NCBI GenBank assembly: GCA_033439255.1
Contig: CM065885.1
Location: 1,984,001 to 2,048,000, forward strand
Source: Hericium rajendrae
Taxonomy: Eukaryota; Basidiomycota; Agaricomycetes; Russulales; Hericiaceae
Length of the DNA: 64,000 nucleotides
Direction: 5' to 3'
Translations under genes and position numbers: made by a program
Shown: positions 31,842-42,333 of the stretch, piece by piece
Layout: each line of letters opens with the position of its first letter
Numbering within the stretch: position 1 is the first letter of the stretch
Notes under the pieces: model-generated
What the model was told of the DNA's origin: nothing
Databases searched by the model: none
What the model saw: the letters and a program-made list of their open reading frames with translations, nothing else

Positions 31842-32374
31842 GCTAGAGCAATCAGGAATGATGAAGGTGACTCTGATGCGAAGAAAGTGAGCCTGAGATG
31901 GACTAGGGGTGATCAGGGAAGATGCAGAGTGACTTTGAGACAATCTTGCTATGACTAGAGCAATGCGAGACAATTGGAAGGGACGAGTGAAGAGCCAAGG
32001 TGGTGGACAATGACCTGCAATGATAACCGATGATCTGGAATGCTCAAAAGCAATGAAAGGTGCTCAAAAGTGATGACAAATGCTCAAAAGCAATAGAAGG
32101 TGATGCTGGGGCAACCAGAATGATGAGTGATAGGGAGAGATGATCCAAAGGGGCCAGGGGTGCTCCTGGGGCGATACGACCTGGAAAAGCAATGAGAAAC
32201 TGCTAAAAGCAACCAATGTCGCCGATGGCGAGTCAAGATCGCCAGCAGAAATCTGAAACAAAAGAAAGCGAGAAGGGGCCAAGAAAATGACCTGAGAGTG
32301 ACTCGAGAGACTCCTGAATGTCAATGGTGACTTTGGGATGGACTGTAAGTGGTCTGAACACAACTGGCTCAACC
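31842..32374 (-). other. Leader of X, gag-proximal part
   Basis: No ORF I trust. Many short repeats of the kind caaaagcaatga/gctcaaaagtgatga, typical of an untranslated leader. Continues at 37039-37981 on the other side of element Y. Confidence 0.5.
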
Positions 32375-32882
32375 TGTAACAGGAGAACTGCTACAAGGGT
32401 CGTGAATCTGCCCCGAAGGAGCTGGCGAGGGTTGCTATGGTGTGATGCGTGTGATGAGCTGGCGCTCGAGTCAGGAGAGAGCACCCTTGCCCGAGAGGTC
32501 TGGAGGACTGAAAGGCAAGAGTAATAGAGAGACTGTGTGCTAGCAAGGCTAATCTCCAGGTCAGCCTGCCTACGCACAGAAGGCAACCTTTCTGCACGCG
32601 CCCAGAAAGCCAGAGAGTCCTACATCCCCTGCTTACTTGACGAGGGACCCTGGGCAACAGGGCGCGAGGGAGAGAGGTGCCAGAGAAAGAGAGAAACCCT
32701 GAAAAGAGAGAGCGCCCGAAGGCGAGAGGGAGCGTATGTGCTCGAGCCAAGTAGTGGATGAGAAGAAGAGATTATCATATTACTAAGCAAGCCCAGCACC
32801 ATATCTGGGCTGACCCCTAACCCTAGGTACATGCGTAGCATAAGGCTAGGAAACTCTACAAAAGTAATGCTGCCCCGTTACA
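32375..32882 (-). repeat. 3' LTR of Y
   Basis: 508 bp, differs from the other copy at about four sites. Confidence 0.93.
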
Positions 32883-34239
32883 GAGCCCCCCCAGTTTCCT
32901 AGGCTTTTAAGCACCAGAAAAAGAAAGTGAAGTCAAAATAAAGAAGAAAAAAAGAAGAAAAAATCTGGGAGGGAAGGGTGGGAGAAAAATACTGAGGCAG
33001 AAGTAATTACCAAAGTCCAAAGTCCATCTGAGGGTGCTAACCCTTATCCAAGAGTATCTCACCATGTCCCTCTCCTAACAACCTCACTCCTACCTCACTC
33101 CTCAACACAGGACCTCCCTAAAGGCCTACTCCAAGTGGTCCAAGTGGGGATAGGCTAGATGTCTGCCTACTAGAGGCCAGACCTACCCTATACTACCCCT
33201 ATACCCCCCCTACTTTCCTATGCGTGGACTCAGGCTCATCGCATGACCAGAGGACGGGTATAGGAAAGGAACCCCAGAAAGAGCCGAAAGCAAAAGCCAT
33301 CAGCTAAAAGCCAACAGCAAAATGCCGAAAGCTAAAGCCGAAAGCTAAAGCAAATAGCAAAAGCTGAAGAAGGATGGAGTTGACCAATAAGGGTGGAGGA
33401 GGGGATGAGGATGGAAGAAAGTTGAGCTGGATAGGAGTTGACCTTGACTTGGACCAGAAGAAGATGAAAATAAATAAAAAAGATCCTGTGACTTTGGAGA
33501 AAAATGGAGAGCATAGATTTGGAGCATAATTAAAGGACTGGAGAGGCACAAGGCAGAATATCTCCAATCCAGAAGAGGAGGAGGTCCAAAGCCAAGCTTA
33601 AGACAGATGAAAGTACCTCTGCTTCTAGAAAGCCAACAAAGAGAATTGACTTGAAAGACTTTGAACATAGAAGGATGACCTTAGGCTTAGCCACTTTGCT
33701 TGGAAGTATTATGGGCATCTGAAGATACAACAAAGGGAACATTTTAGCGATTACCCTTTGGATCTAGACTTTCCATGGGGAACATCATGCAGATGGCAAA
33801 GTTGTCGACATCAGTCTTCATTGACTAACTGAGCCATGGCAAAATGTCCCCCTACATGCTGGCAGAGTGGTGGGACAAGAGGATCCTAGAAGTCTGGCTG
33901 AAGGGTGCAAGTGTCTCCTATCAAAGAGAAGGGAGAGGACCTCAAAGTGAACAAAGAGGAGTGTCAAGTCGAATGGTGAGGACAAGACACAGGGACTTCC
34001 CAAAAAGTGAGGGTGAAAAGCTTTAAGGGAAGTCAATGAACAGGGAAGTCCATCCACGGACTGAGGAGGAACTGCACAAGGCAGTCTAGAAGGGAACTCC
34101 TGCCGGAGGAAGCAAAACATCTCCTAAGAGAAGTCTCCTGATGAAGCAGGCTCCAAAGCATTCAAAGACGACAGGGAATGTCTTTCAGAACAGGCCAGGG
34201 TGACAGAAAATGGTCCAGGGGCTTAACCAAGACAGCAGA

Positions 34240-36240
34240 GAGGGAGATCCAGTCAGCTAGGATAGAGCTGAAGCGAAATTCGATGCAGGAGCACCAATAC
34301 AGGGCCAATTGAGACGTCCAGGGATGCGTTGGAAAGATACGATGTATAGCTTTCTGGCACGCCTAAGATATCATCGAAACGTCCAGAACTCGGCCCACGC
34401 GGTGAGGTACAACTTAGCTCGAATTTCGAGGAATCTGCTGTAAAGGCACAGGTGCCTCTGGCCGAGTTCTTAACCAGTTTGGGTGCACAGAGATGTGTCG
34501 GAAAGCAGGAAACCATGCTTTCCAAACGTGACTGCATGCGAGTGGATCGGCCCGAAATCGGTAGAGGAACGGCCTAAGGACTGCTGAAGGGCCAGAGAGT
34601 GGAAGCCCAAAGACAGATGTAGTGCTCCAGGGTGAGCGCTAGCTCAGATCACTACATCGAGGGATGATCTGAAACCTCAGGAATAAACGCTTTGAGAACC
34701 CACTGAGATGAAAGGAAACTATGGAGAACTCAGAAAAATACTGAGGCAGGAGGAAGGGGAAGACTCGAAAATGATCGCCAGGAAGATGAGGGCACCGCGA
34801 AAACGTTATCGCGCCTATTGCATCGTGCAGGGTACCATTCGAAAGATGTAAATAAAGGCTTTCGAACGCGCCTATGAGCGAGAGATTTGAACCAAAACTC
34901 GCAGCACAATCTTGCAATCAATGAGGGGGTCTGCTTGCTGGAGCGCCCAAACAGAGGCACTGCTCCTGGGGCGAGTTGGAGTCGGATATGGGCGTACAGA
35001 GGCTCGTTCGAAAGTGCGGAATAACATCTTTCAAATACGCCTAAGAGCGAGGTAATCCGAGCAAAACTCGGCCCAAAGCGCTGGGGACAAGGGATAGCAC
35101 TCAGGAGGGAGCAGGGGGAGGAGATCCTCTGATGCCGAAGGAACGGGTGGTGATATCTGGCCGTGCAGTGTCGCGTTTGAAAGGTCCTATCAAGGGCTCC
35201 CAGATGCACTTGAGATGAAGAGAATCCGTGGAGAACTGGCCAAGATAGGACAGAAACAATGCAGGGGCAGATCGCCCTATACTCCTTCAGAGACAGAGCA
35301 CTCCTGGGGTGCATGGCAGACGCGGCAGGTCCCTCAAGGGCGCGTTCAAAAGCAGGTATCCATGCTTATCGAACGCATCCAGAATCGTGGTGATCCGAAC
35401 AAAACTCGTCCCACAACACTGGGGGCAAAGGGCACCCACCAGGAGGAGACAGGAGAGGGAGGTCGGGATGTAGCGGACCAACCCGTGGACAAATCTTGGC
35501 GCATGAGGTCCCGTTCGAAAGCGATTATCAAGGGCTCTTCATAGCACTTGAGATCAAAGAATTCTGTGAAGAACTCGCCGAGATAGGAGGAGCACCAGGC
35601 CACCAGACACCCATCCAGAGATAAAGCGCTCCTGGGACGAGTTCTGAGCATGACAGGGCATGTGAGGGCGCGTTCAAAAGCAGGTAAACCATGCAGTTCG
35701 AACGCAGCCAAAATTGTGTCACTTGGAGCAGAACTCGCCCCTTGGCACTGGGGGCAAGGTACACCCACCAGGAGGAGGTAGGAGGCGAAGGTTGGTATCT
35801 AGCGGGTGAACGGCAGGTGCGCGCGCGGCACGCAAGGTCGCGTTCGAACGCAGTTGAAATGAGCTCCCCAATCCAATTGAGACCAAGTGAATCGGCGAGG
35901 AATTGGCCTTGATAGGGGAGGGACAGCCAGGGACCTAGAAAATGAAGACCTCCTGCAGAGAAGGCATGCTCCTGGAACGAGTTGAGGACGGATCGCGGCG
36001 TATGAAGCCTTGTTTGAAAGCTGGAACACCTAGCCTTCGAACGGTGGTAGCAGCATGCACAGGCAATACGGATTGGCGGCGCTGTGGAGCGAAGAATGTG
36101 GTGAGTCATAAGGGAACCCCCCCTAGACTGGACAAGGAATTGTGCAGGAACGGGTGGATGGATGGGGATGTGTGAGGGCTCGTTGGAAAGCTCTGATTCA
36201 GGGCTAGAGAATCGCCCAGAACACTTGCAGAGAGCATCAG
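34240..36240. repeat. Degenerate tandem array (~330-bp period) in the interior of Y
   Basis: Recurring blocks such as gcgttcgaaagc, aaaactcg(g/t)cccac and cacccaccaggaggag return about every 325-350 bp (for example 35180, 35505 and 35845; 35333, 35660 and 36010). Within units, GCGTTC and GAACGC face each other ~25 bp apart and could form hairpins. No coding frame is kept between units. The left part of the interior (32883-34240) is AT-richer and shows no such order. Confidence 0.6.
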
Positions 36241-36525
36241 AATCCAGTGAGAGGTGAAGGGACTAGTACCTGAGTCCCTCTACAGCGAGCCCTCATGAAC
36301 CGTCCCATATCTCCGCGGAAAGATGACGTGTCACAACGCTCTTGGGTGCGTTGGAAAGCGACAATGAAGGGGTTTCCGATGATCCAATGCGATAGGAAAT
36401 CGAGGAAGAATTGGTGGAGATATGAGGGAAATGAACAGATGACTCGAAATGCGAAACTCGGCAACACCAGGGGAACAAGGAGCGACCCCGGCCAGGTGAA
36501 GACAGATCCACTGCTTGTCCACCTT

Positions 36526-37033
36526 TGTAACAGGAGAACTGCTACAAGGGTCGTGAATCTGCCCCGAAGGAGCTGGCGAGGGTTGCTATGGTGTGATGCG
36601 TGTGATGAGCTGGCGCTCGAGTCAGGAGAGAGCACCCTTGCCCGAGAGGTCTGGAGGACTGAAAGGCAAGAGTAATAGAGAGACTGTGTGCTAGCAAGGC
36701 TAATCTCCAGGTCAGCCTGCCTACGCACAGAAGGCAACCTTTCTGCACGTGCCCAGAAAGCCAGAGAGTCCTACGTCCCCTGCTTACTTGACGAGGGACC
36801 CTGGGCAACAGGGCGCGAGGGAGAGAGGTGCCAGAGAAAGAGAGAAACCCTGAAAAGGGAGAGCGCCCGAAGGCGAGAGGGAGCGTATGTGCTCGAGCCA
36901 AGTAGTGGATGAGAAGAAGAGATTGTCATATTACTAAGCAAGCCCAGCACCATATCTGGGCTGACCCCTAACCCTAGGTACATGCGTAGCATAAGGCTAG
37001 GAAACTCTACAAAAGTAATGCTGCCCCGTTACA
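36526..37033 (-). repeat. 5' LTR of Y
   Basis: Second 508-bp copy. It carries CpG or TpG variants relative to the other LTR (for example ctacgtcccc versus ctacatcccc). Confidence 0.93.
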
Positions 37034-37038
37034 CAACC

Positions 37039-37981
37039 TGAAAGAAACAAGACTCCTCTGCAACCAATGGAGAGTGCTAGGGATGCTGGGGCGACCTTGC
37101 CTAAGACAAAATGCGATAAGTCGATGGGAGACGGCTCCTGAACGAAAGACAGTGATAGGAGTGATCAATAGGAACCCTGGGGCAAAGAAAAGTGACTCAA
37201 AGCACTGGAAGGTGATAGGAGGAGGAGCTGATGCAAGCTATGGGGTACAGAGGCACCTCCAAGGCGAGTCTGAGCAACAGAAGGGAGCTGGGATGACTCA
37301 ATGGTGTGAAGAGGTCACCGAAGGGGATATAAGGGCAATCCTGGACGACCTAAGATGCTGAAAGCTGGCTGCGACCTAGTACGCTATCGGCAACTCTGTG
37401 GCGACAGCGCTAGGAGATGATCCTGGGTGCTAAAAAGGCAAAAGAGAGCGATTGAAGTCCAACCAATGCTGTCAAAATGTGATCTGGAGTGGCCAAATGA
37501 AGTGAGAAGTGATGCTAGGCAGTAGTAGATGCTGGGGACTGAGTCCACCTAAGGCAACCTTGAGGCAAGCTGAGACGATCTGAGGTGATCAAGGGACGAT
37601 CAAAGACGATTGGAGTGACCTAAAGACGACAAAGAAAGGCAGGAGGTGACAAGAGGTGATAGGAGATGACTCAGAATGATCTGAGCCAGTACAGGGCACT
37701 GGAGAGAGATGGAGAATGGTCCTGGGCAACAAAAAGCGACTCTGGGAGGGGCAGGATGGTGAAAAGTGACAGGAGGCAATCAGGTGCGATGAATGGTGAT
37801 GAGAACCAATTGGAAAGCTCTGCAACCAATGGCGATCTCGAAGAATGCACCAAGGCTGCCTAAGGCGATAGCGAGCGAGAATGTGATAGAGAGCAAAAAT
37901 GCGATGTCCTGACCTCGACGGCAGTCTTGACCCGATAGAGGCTATGCCTGGGTACACCCCTCACTGTTTTGAGTATGGAAC
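37039..37981 (-). other. Leader of X, LTR-proximal part
   Basis: About 940 bp without a convincing ORF. It lies between the primer site of X and the insertion point of Y. Confidence 0.5.
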
Positions 37982-37998
37982 CCTTGCGGTGGGCTCCA
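37982..37998 (-). other. Primer-binding site of X
   Basis: Read on the minus strand, TGGAGCCCACCGCAAGG three bases after the 5' LTR. It differs from the B1 site by one G-to-A change. Same likely primer, a tRNA ending in ...GGGCUCCA. Confidence 0.7.
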
Positions 37999-38001
37999 AA
38001 A

Positions 38002-38823
38002 TGATGTGTGGACCCTGGGAATGGAGGCGGCAGCCAAAACCAAAACCAACAGAGTACCGGGGGGGTGCGAGGGGACCAAGTATCTCAAGTGAGGAGTGAG
38101 GTGAGGGCAGCTGAGGGTCACTGCAGCAGGAACAATGGAGCGACTGGTTCGCTAAGGGCGAGTCTGAGGCGATCTGGTGATAAGCAGCTGGGAAGGATGA
38201 GGAATGGCTGTAGAATGACAAGGAGAATGACGAGACACACGGGTCTCTGATACGACAGACTAATCCTAGAGAAAAGGACTGAAAAGCGGCTGATATGACT
38301 GAATCTGACGAACGACGCTGCAGGCGGACTGGCCTAAAGAGGGCAGACTTGTCTAAAGTCTGGAGAACGATGAGAACAACAATGAGAGAGACTTCTGAGG
38401 TCTGAGCTCTGAGGGGGAAAGGTGCACTGAAGGGTTCTATTCGAAGCTAGGACTCTGTCTACCATACAAGTAAGAAACTCGCCCTTGGCAGTCTCGGACG
38501 ATCTCGGACTCGGCTGCTCTATGGTACATCTATGGTCCAAAACCATCAAAAGGCGGCATCCAGGCATCCTGTACAACACAGACCCGGTACCATAATGCCA
38601 GCAACCTGATTGGCTCACCAAAACCGCTGAGGACGACCTGGAGCGAACTTGAGGAAACCTCGGTGAGGCCTGCAGTAGCTGACAACTCCTGAGATGAGGG
38701 ACATCACCACTCTGAGCGGGGTTGGTGGGTGAGGAGCTGGAAGCTGGATGGGAGTGAAGGGGAACTGCATGGGAGATGGTGAGATGAGGTCTGATGTTGC
38801 TGAACACAGCTTGAGGCGTATCA
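38002..38823 (-). repeat. 5' LTR of X (822 bp)
   Basis: Uninterrupted copy that defines the X LTR and dates the TIR insertion in the other copy as later. Confidence 0.9.
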
Positions 38824-39265
38824 GCGGCCTTCACAGACGACGACGCTTTGCTGGACGCGCTGGCCGTGCTCTGTGACTTCTGCAGCGACTTCTGCAGTGC
38901 GAGGTTCATTTTGTTGAACTTGAGCAGGCGCAGCGGCGGTACCCACTGTCCCACCTGCGTGGCCGCCGGGTGTTTGTTTGTTAGAGATGAAAGGGGAAGG
39001 GGGCGGGAGGACGCACATCTGCTTCTTTTCAGTTCACGCAGTACTAGTAGTGCATGCTGATAGAGCCCAGCTGGATGGGGTGCTCGTCCCACATCTCGCC
39101 CTTGTGGATGAGCAGCCCATGGTAGCACAAGATGGACTCATTGATCGCGAAGCCACTGATCATTGTCATGCCTGTGATGGATAGTGTGAATAAAGACAAT
39201 ATCGCAATGCAGCGAGGAGAGAGCTTTATATGCACTACAGTGGTGCGATTGCGAGTCGTCTGCAC
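38824..39265 (-). pseudogene. EAF3/MRG15-like pseudogene, unit A, chromodomain part
   Basis: Minus strand: FAINESILCYHGLLIHKGEM, WDEHPIQLGSISMHY, an intron-like gap with a branch-like CTCTAAC, then WVPPLRLLKFNKMNLALQKS and KSQSTASASSKASSSVKAA. EAF3/MRG15 chromodomains have this pattern (ESVLCYHG, then WDEWVP, then LLKFNE). The core segment expected between HYY and WDEW is missing. The frame is disturbed around the W (GQW for WDxW). The gene part continues beyond X and B1 at 10979. A C-terminal Q/A/S-rich linker is cut by X at 38823. Confidence 0.75.
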
Positions 39266-39376
39266 TGGCAGTTCAGTCGGGCATATAATTGACGCGTCAT
39301 TTGGCTGTGATTACATAATGATGTCCATGCACCATTTACGGTCCACAGTTACTCAGCTGAGCCCTCCCTCATTACT
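39266..39376. promoter_or_regulatory. EAF3-mago intergenic region, unit A (left part)
   Basis: Short bidirectional spacer, with CGGGCATATAATTGACGCGT (TATA-like) shared with unit D at 63955 onward. It is interrupted at 39376 by a TIR element and resumes at 40975. Confidence 0.5.
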
Positions 39377-40963
39377 AGGCTCGGTCAGCCCCTCCTCTAA
39401 GTGCTGGAGGGGCTTGTAACAAAGTCCTTATCTTGTAGGGGGTAGGGTAGGTAGCCTTATCTTGCAGTAGATAACGCCTGATTAGGGAAATCTTAGTGAG
39501 ATTGGATTACATAAACCCCGGAAGCAAGCTCGGAGATGAGATAGTGAGGAACTTGATCGAGTGCGAGTCAACACCGTGTGCAGTGCCGTCGCTCTCCATC
39601 AAACGTCGGCCACCAGCAGCACCATCAACAAGTACTACGTGTGTGCCATCCATAGTACACAGACGCGTTCCCACCGCATGACAGCCCTCCCTTCTCCGCG
39701 TCTTGTGCGCGGCCCCAACAGCCCATACGCACCCTCACCGCACCAATGTGTGCTCGCTACAGCAATCGTGCAGCGCCAACAGACGATCCACTAGCGTCAG
39801 CAACACCACACACGTGCTGTCAGCGGCGCGTGTATGCGTGTGCTGCATCACGCCTGGCCCAATTCGTGTGCGCATGCAACCGTGCCTGACCTTGGCATAC
39901 GGTCTCCATTCTCCACAACACCCCGCATCCATTTATGTCCCCGTGTGCCCTTCCTTCACCGCCGCCTCGTGCTCAGCAGGCCAGCGCACCGACCGCACCA
40001 TGCATGAGCACACCTTTGTTCTGCACGCCATCGACGAACATCTGCGCTCAGCGCCCCAGCATGCCCACACGCAATACCCTGCCCATGCGTACAACACCCC
40101 GTGCCAATGCGTTGGCACCCAGAATGGCCATGCATGTCAGCGACTGCATGCACATGCCCACGCGCAACCCTGCCAGTGCACAAGCACCAGCACACGCATG
40201 GCACGCACACTAATACGGCATGCACACTGGTGACTGCATGTGGCTACCCATGGCCCCGCCGACACACAGGCTACCGCTCACGACCTCGCCAATGCATGTA
40301 CGACGCACCGTGCTCGCTCAAATGGCCCACACCCTGCACCCCATTCCCTGCCCTCGCGCTCGATGCACAACGTCCCATGCCAGTGAACGACACCCTATAT
40401 ATGTGCGTAATCCCCCCTCTCCTTCAACGCACAAAGCGTGCTGCCTTTGCATGCACCCTCTACGCTGCCCGGGCCACCTCCGCGCGTCCTGCACCCTGCC
40501 CCCCATGCCTCATCGCTGCCGCCGCGTGAGCCCAGTGCCGTCCACGCACCTTGTCCATCTTCTGCGCCCTGCTGCACTACCCTACTGAGCGCTTTCGCAT
40601 CGTCGACAGCACGAGTGCACCCACTGTGTCCTTGACATGCACGCGCATGCTCTCTGTGGCCCCGCAAGTTTAACGTTGTGCGTGGCTGTACTTGACAGCT
40701 TGAAGTCATTACTTACATTGTAATTATATGTATACAGTAGCACTGTTCTGAATGGCAAACTCGACCTCAAAGCAATAGATGCTAGATCTCATCTTATCGG
40801 CAGACGGGATCCGTCTCATCTCCGAGCAGAATTACATAATCTGTAGTGAGTCTACAAAAGTTTTTGTAGTGCGACTACAAGATAAGCCGGCACCTTCCCG
40901 ACCCCCCGGGCGCTAACGACTTTGATACAAGACCCTCACGCGTGGGGTCTTGGTATGAGACTA
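39377..40963. mobile_element. 1.59 kb non-autonomous TIR element with 11-bp target duplication (MULE-like)
   Basis: CCCTCATTACT occurs exactly on both sides (39366-39376 and 40964-40974). Ends are imperfect inverted repeats (right end inverted: tctcataccaagacccc...CTTGTATCAAAGTCGTTA; left: GGCTCGGTCAGCCCC...CTTGTAACAAAGTCCTTA). Each end contains a small palindrome (AGCCCCTCC/GGAGGGGCT; AGACCCTC/GGGGTCT). Subterminal CTTATCTTGTAG motifs occur on both sides. The interior is C/A-rich with short alternating CA/GC runs; its frames look like composition artefacts. No transposase. Confidence 0.7.
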
Positions 40964-41076
40964 CCCTCATTACTCCGTCGTTTGGTTTTACTTACTTACG
41001 TAAAGACGGTCCATGCACCATCCTTGCCCAAGCCTCATTACTCTGACCACCACCCTGCCCGTCGAGCAAGTACATA

Positions 41077-41167
41077 ATGTCCAGTTACGACAAGGACCCA
41101 TTCTACCTGAGGTATGCATTTCCAACTCTCGCGTAACTAAATCACTCATTCTTTTCATCAGATACTA
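41077..41167 (+). pseudogene. mago nashi fragment, unit A (exon 1 and microexon)
   Basis: ATG at 41077 begins MSSYDKDPFYLR, the fungal Mago N terminus (exon-junction complex core, partner of Y14). A 50-nt intron (41112-41161, GTATGC...CAG) follows, then ATACTA and a new GTATGTG donor, so exon 2 seems to be only 6 nt. The next exon (GHKGKFGHEF...) is absent: after ~65 bp of intron-like sequence, the mitochondrial S10 gene begins. This is therefore a truncated copy. Confidence 0.65.
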
Positions 41168-41260
41168 GTATGTGTATTGAACTCCATCGTTCTGCTCGTT
41201 CTGCTCACGGGCGCACACGTCTTCGTTCTTTCCATCTAGCTGTGGATTGACCTGGATTTC

Positions 41261-42012
41261 ATGAAGGCCTGCCGCGAACAAGGCTTCGGACGCGGTCAAA
41301 GCAGCCTCCGTAAAACCTTCCGAGCCATCGAGCGCCGCTTCGTACGTAGAGCGTTCTGTCCTTCTATCACCTCTCTGACGACCAGCGCAGTGACAAAACA
41401 CCTCAGCCCCCCGCTCCTGCCTCCGCAGCTCCCATACCCGCCAAGCCCCTCCGTCGCGTCACGCTCGACCCCGAAGAGCGCGAATTCCACGCGACCGTCG
41501 TCCACGGGCGCGGCAGCCTCAAGGCCTTCCAACACCCCCAGACGCACGGCATCCCCGTCGCGCTCGTCCACTTCCGCTCCTTCTTCCCGCCGCTCCTCCC
41601 CATCTTCACGAACTTCGTGCTGCACGCGGCCGCGTCGCTCGGCATCCCCGTCTCGGGCGTCGCGGCGCTCCCGACGCAGCGCTCGCTGTGGACCGTCCCA
41701 CGCGGGCCGTTCGTGCACAAGAAGTCGCAGGAGAACTTCGAGCGCAAGGTGCACAAGCGCGCTGTCAAGGCGTTCGATGCGGATCCCGAGGTCGTCGATC
41801 GGTGGATCAAGTACCTGGAACGCCATGCGCTCGCGGGCGTCGGTATAAGGGTCGTGCGGTGGCACCGCGTGCCCGTGGGCATTGGGCGGAAGCAGCTCGA
41901 GAGTGCTGTGAGCAGAATGCGGTTGGAGGGTCCGACGGATAAGGAGAAGGTCAAGGCTTTGGGCCAGCAGATTATCACGGAGACGAAGGCGGCGCAGGGA
42001 ACGACTGCATAG
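41261..42012 (+). CDS. RSM10: Mitochondrial ribosomal protein S10 (uS10m)
   Basis: Two exons, 41261-41341 and 41386-42012, joined over a 44-nt intron (GTACGT...CCAG), give 235 residues. The N terminus (MKACREQGFGRGQSSLRKTF) is basic and serine-containing, fitting a mitochondrial targeting peptide. The S10 fold follows: FHATVVHGRGSLKAFQHPQT, GIPVSGVAALPTQRSLWTVP, GPFVHKKSQENFERKVHKR and VGIRVVRWHRVPVG. It is a small-subunit (head) protein of the mitochondrial ribosome. The upstream ATG choice is open, since the truncated mago fragment abuts it and may have replaced the original promoter. GC-rich third positions, typical of a constrained host gene. Confidence 0.88.
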
Positions 42013-42333
42013 ATGGCTGCTGTGTTCTCTGTTTAGACTTCATACCTCCAACTCGTATCTCCGTTCATAATGCAAGCCGTTTCGTCATAATGTCATTTAC
42101 TCGCGCGTTGCGTGAACTCTGCTGCACATACTCGGCGACGCTGAATATTTTGGATTCTACTCTGACAGACATTTCGGTTTGGCCGTGTTTGGGTTTGTAG
42201 GTGACGATAAGTTTCTATTTCCTCGCTTGTTGGCAAATGGTCGTGTTATACAGACATTACACCCGCCGCGAGCCCTTTCTCTTCAGTTCCATGCCTGCAT
42301 CATAGTTTGTCCAACCTATTTCCTGCGCTCTAA

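Larger units (their letters stand above)
32375..37033 (-). mobile_element. Y: 4.66 kb non-coding LTR element (LARD-like)
   Basis: Two 508-bp LTRs (32375-32882, 36526-37033) with TGTAAC...GTTACA ends, flanked by a 5-bp duplication CAACC (32370-32374, 37034-37038). Only four differences between the LTRs seen by eye. Orientation minus: a polypurine tract (ACTGGGGGGGCTC) adjoins the 32882 end. A weak primer-site candidate (TGGACAAGCAGTGG) lies next to the other LTR. The 3.6 kb interior has no gag or pol; all frames are short. LTR length, LTR start and tract resemble E1, so an E1-type element may have mobilised it. It sits in the leader of X. Confidence 0.88.
25911..38823 (-). mobile_element. X: gag-only LTR retrotransposon, with two later insertions inside
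   Basis: Minus-strand element. 5' LTR 38002-38823, primer site 37982-37998, leader, gag 31841-29914, polypurine tract, 3' LTR 29775-25911. Without the TIR element in its 3' LTR and element Y in its leader it would be about 5.2 kb. No protease, RT or integrase: the gag stop is only ~140 bp from the 3' LTR. It therefore depends on enzymes from another element. Its primer site matches that of B1. Confidence 0.85.

Noticed and set aside
33000-36240. Minus-strand proteins in the interior of Y
   Set aside because: The 60-190 codon frames follow the ~330-bp nucleotide repeat and change frame between repeat units, so they are by-products of the array.
38002-38823. Solo LTR
   Set aside because: At first it looked like a solo LTR, but a primer-binding site lies just inside it, and a matching LTR with polypurine tract occurs at 25911-29775.
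39496-40709. Overlapping ORFs in the MULE-like element
   Set aside because: All six frames are open because of composition (CA/GC runs); translations are H/C/P/A-rich without any motif.
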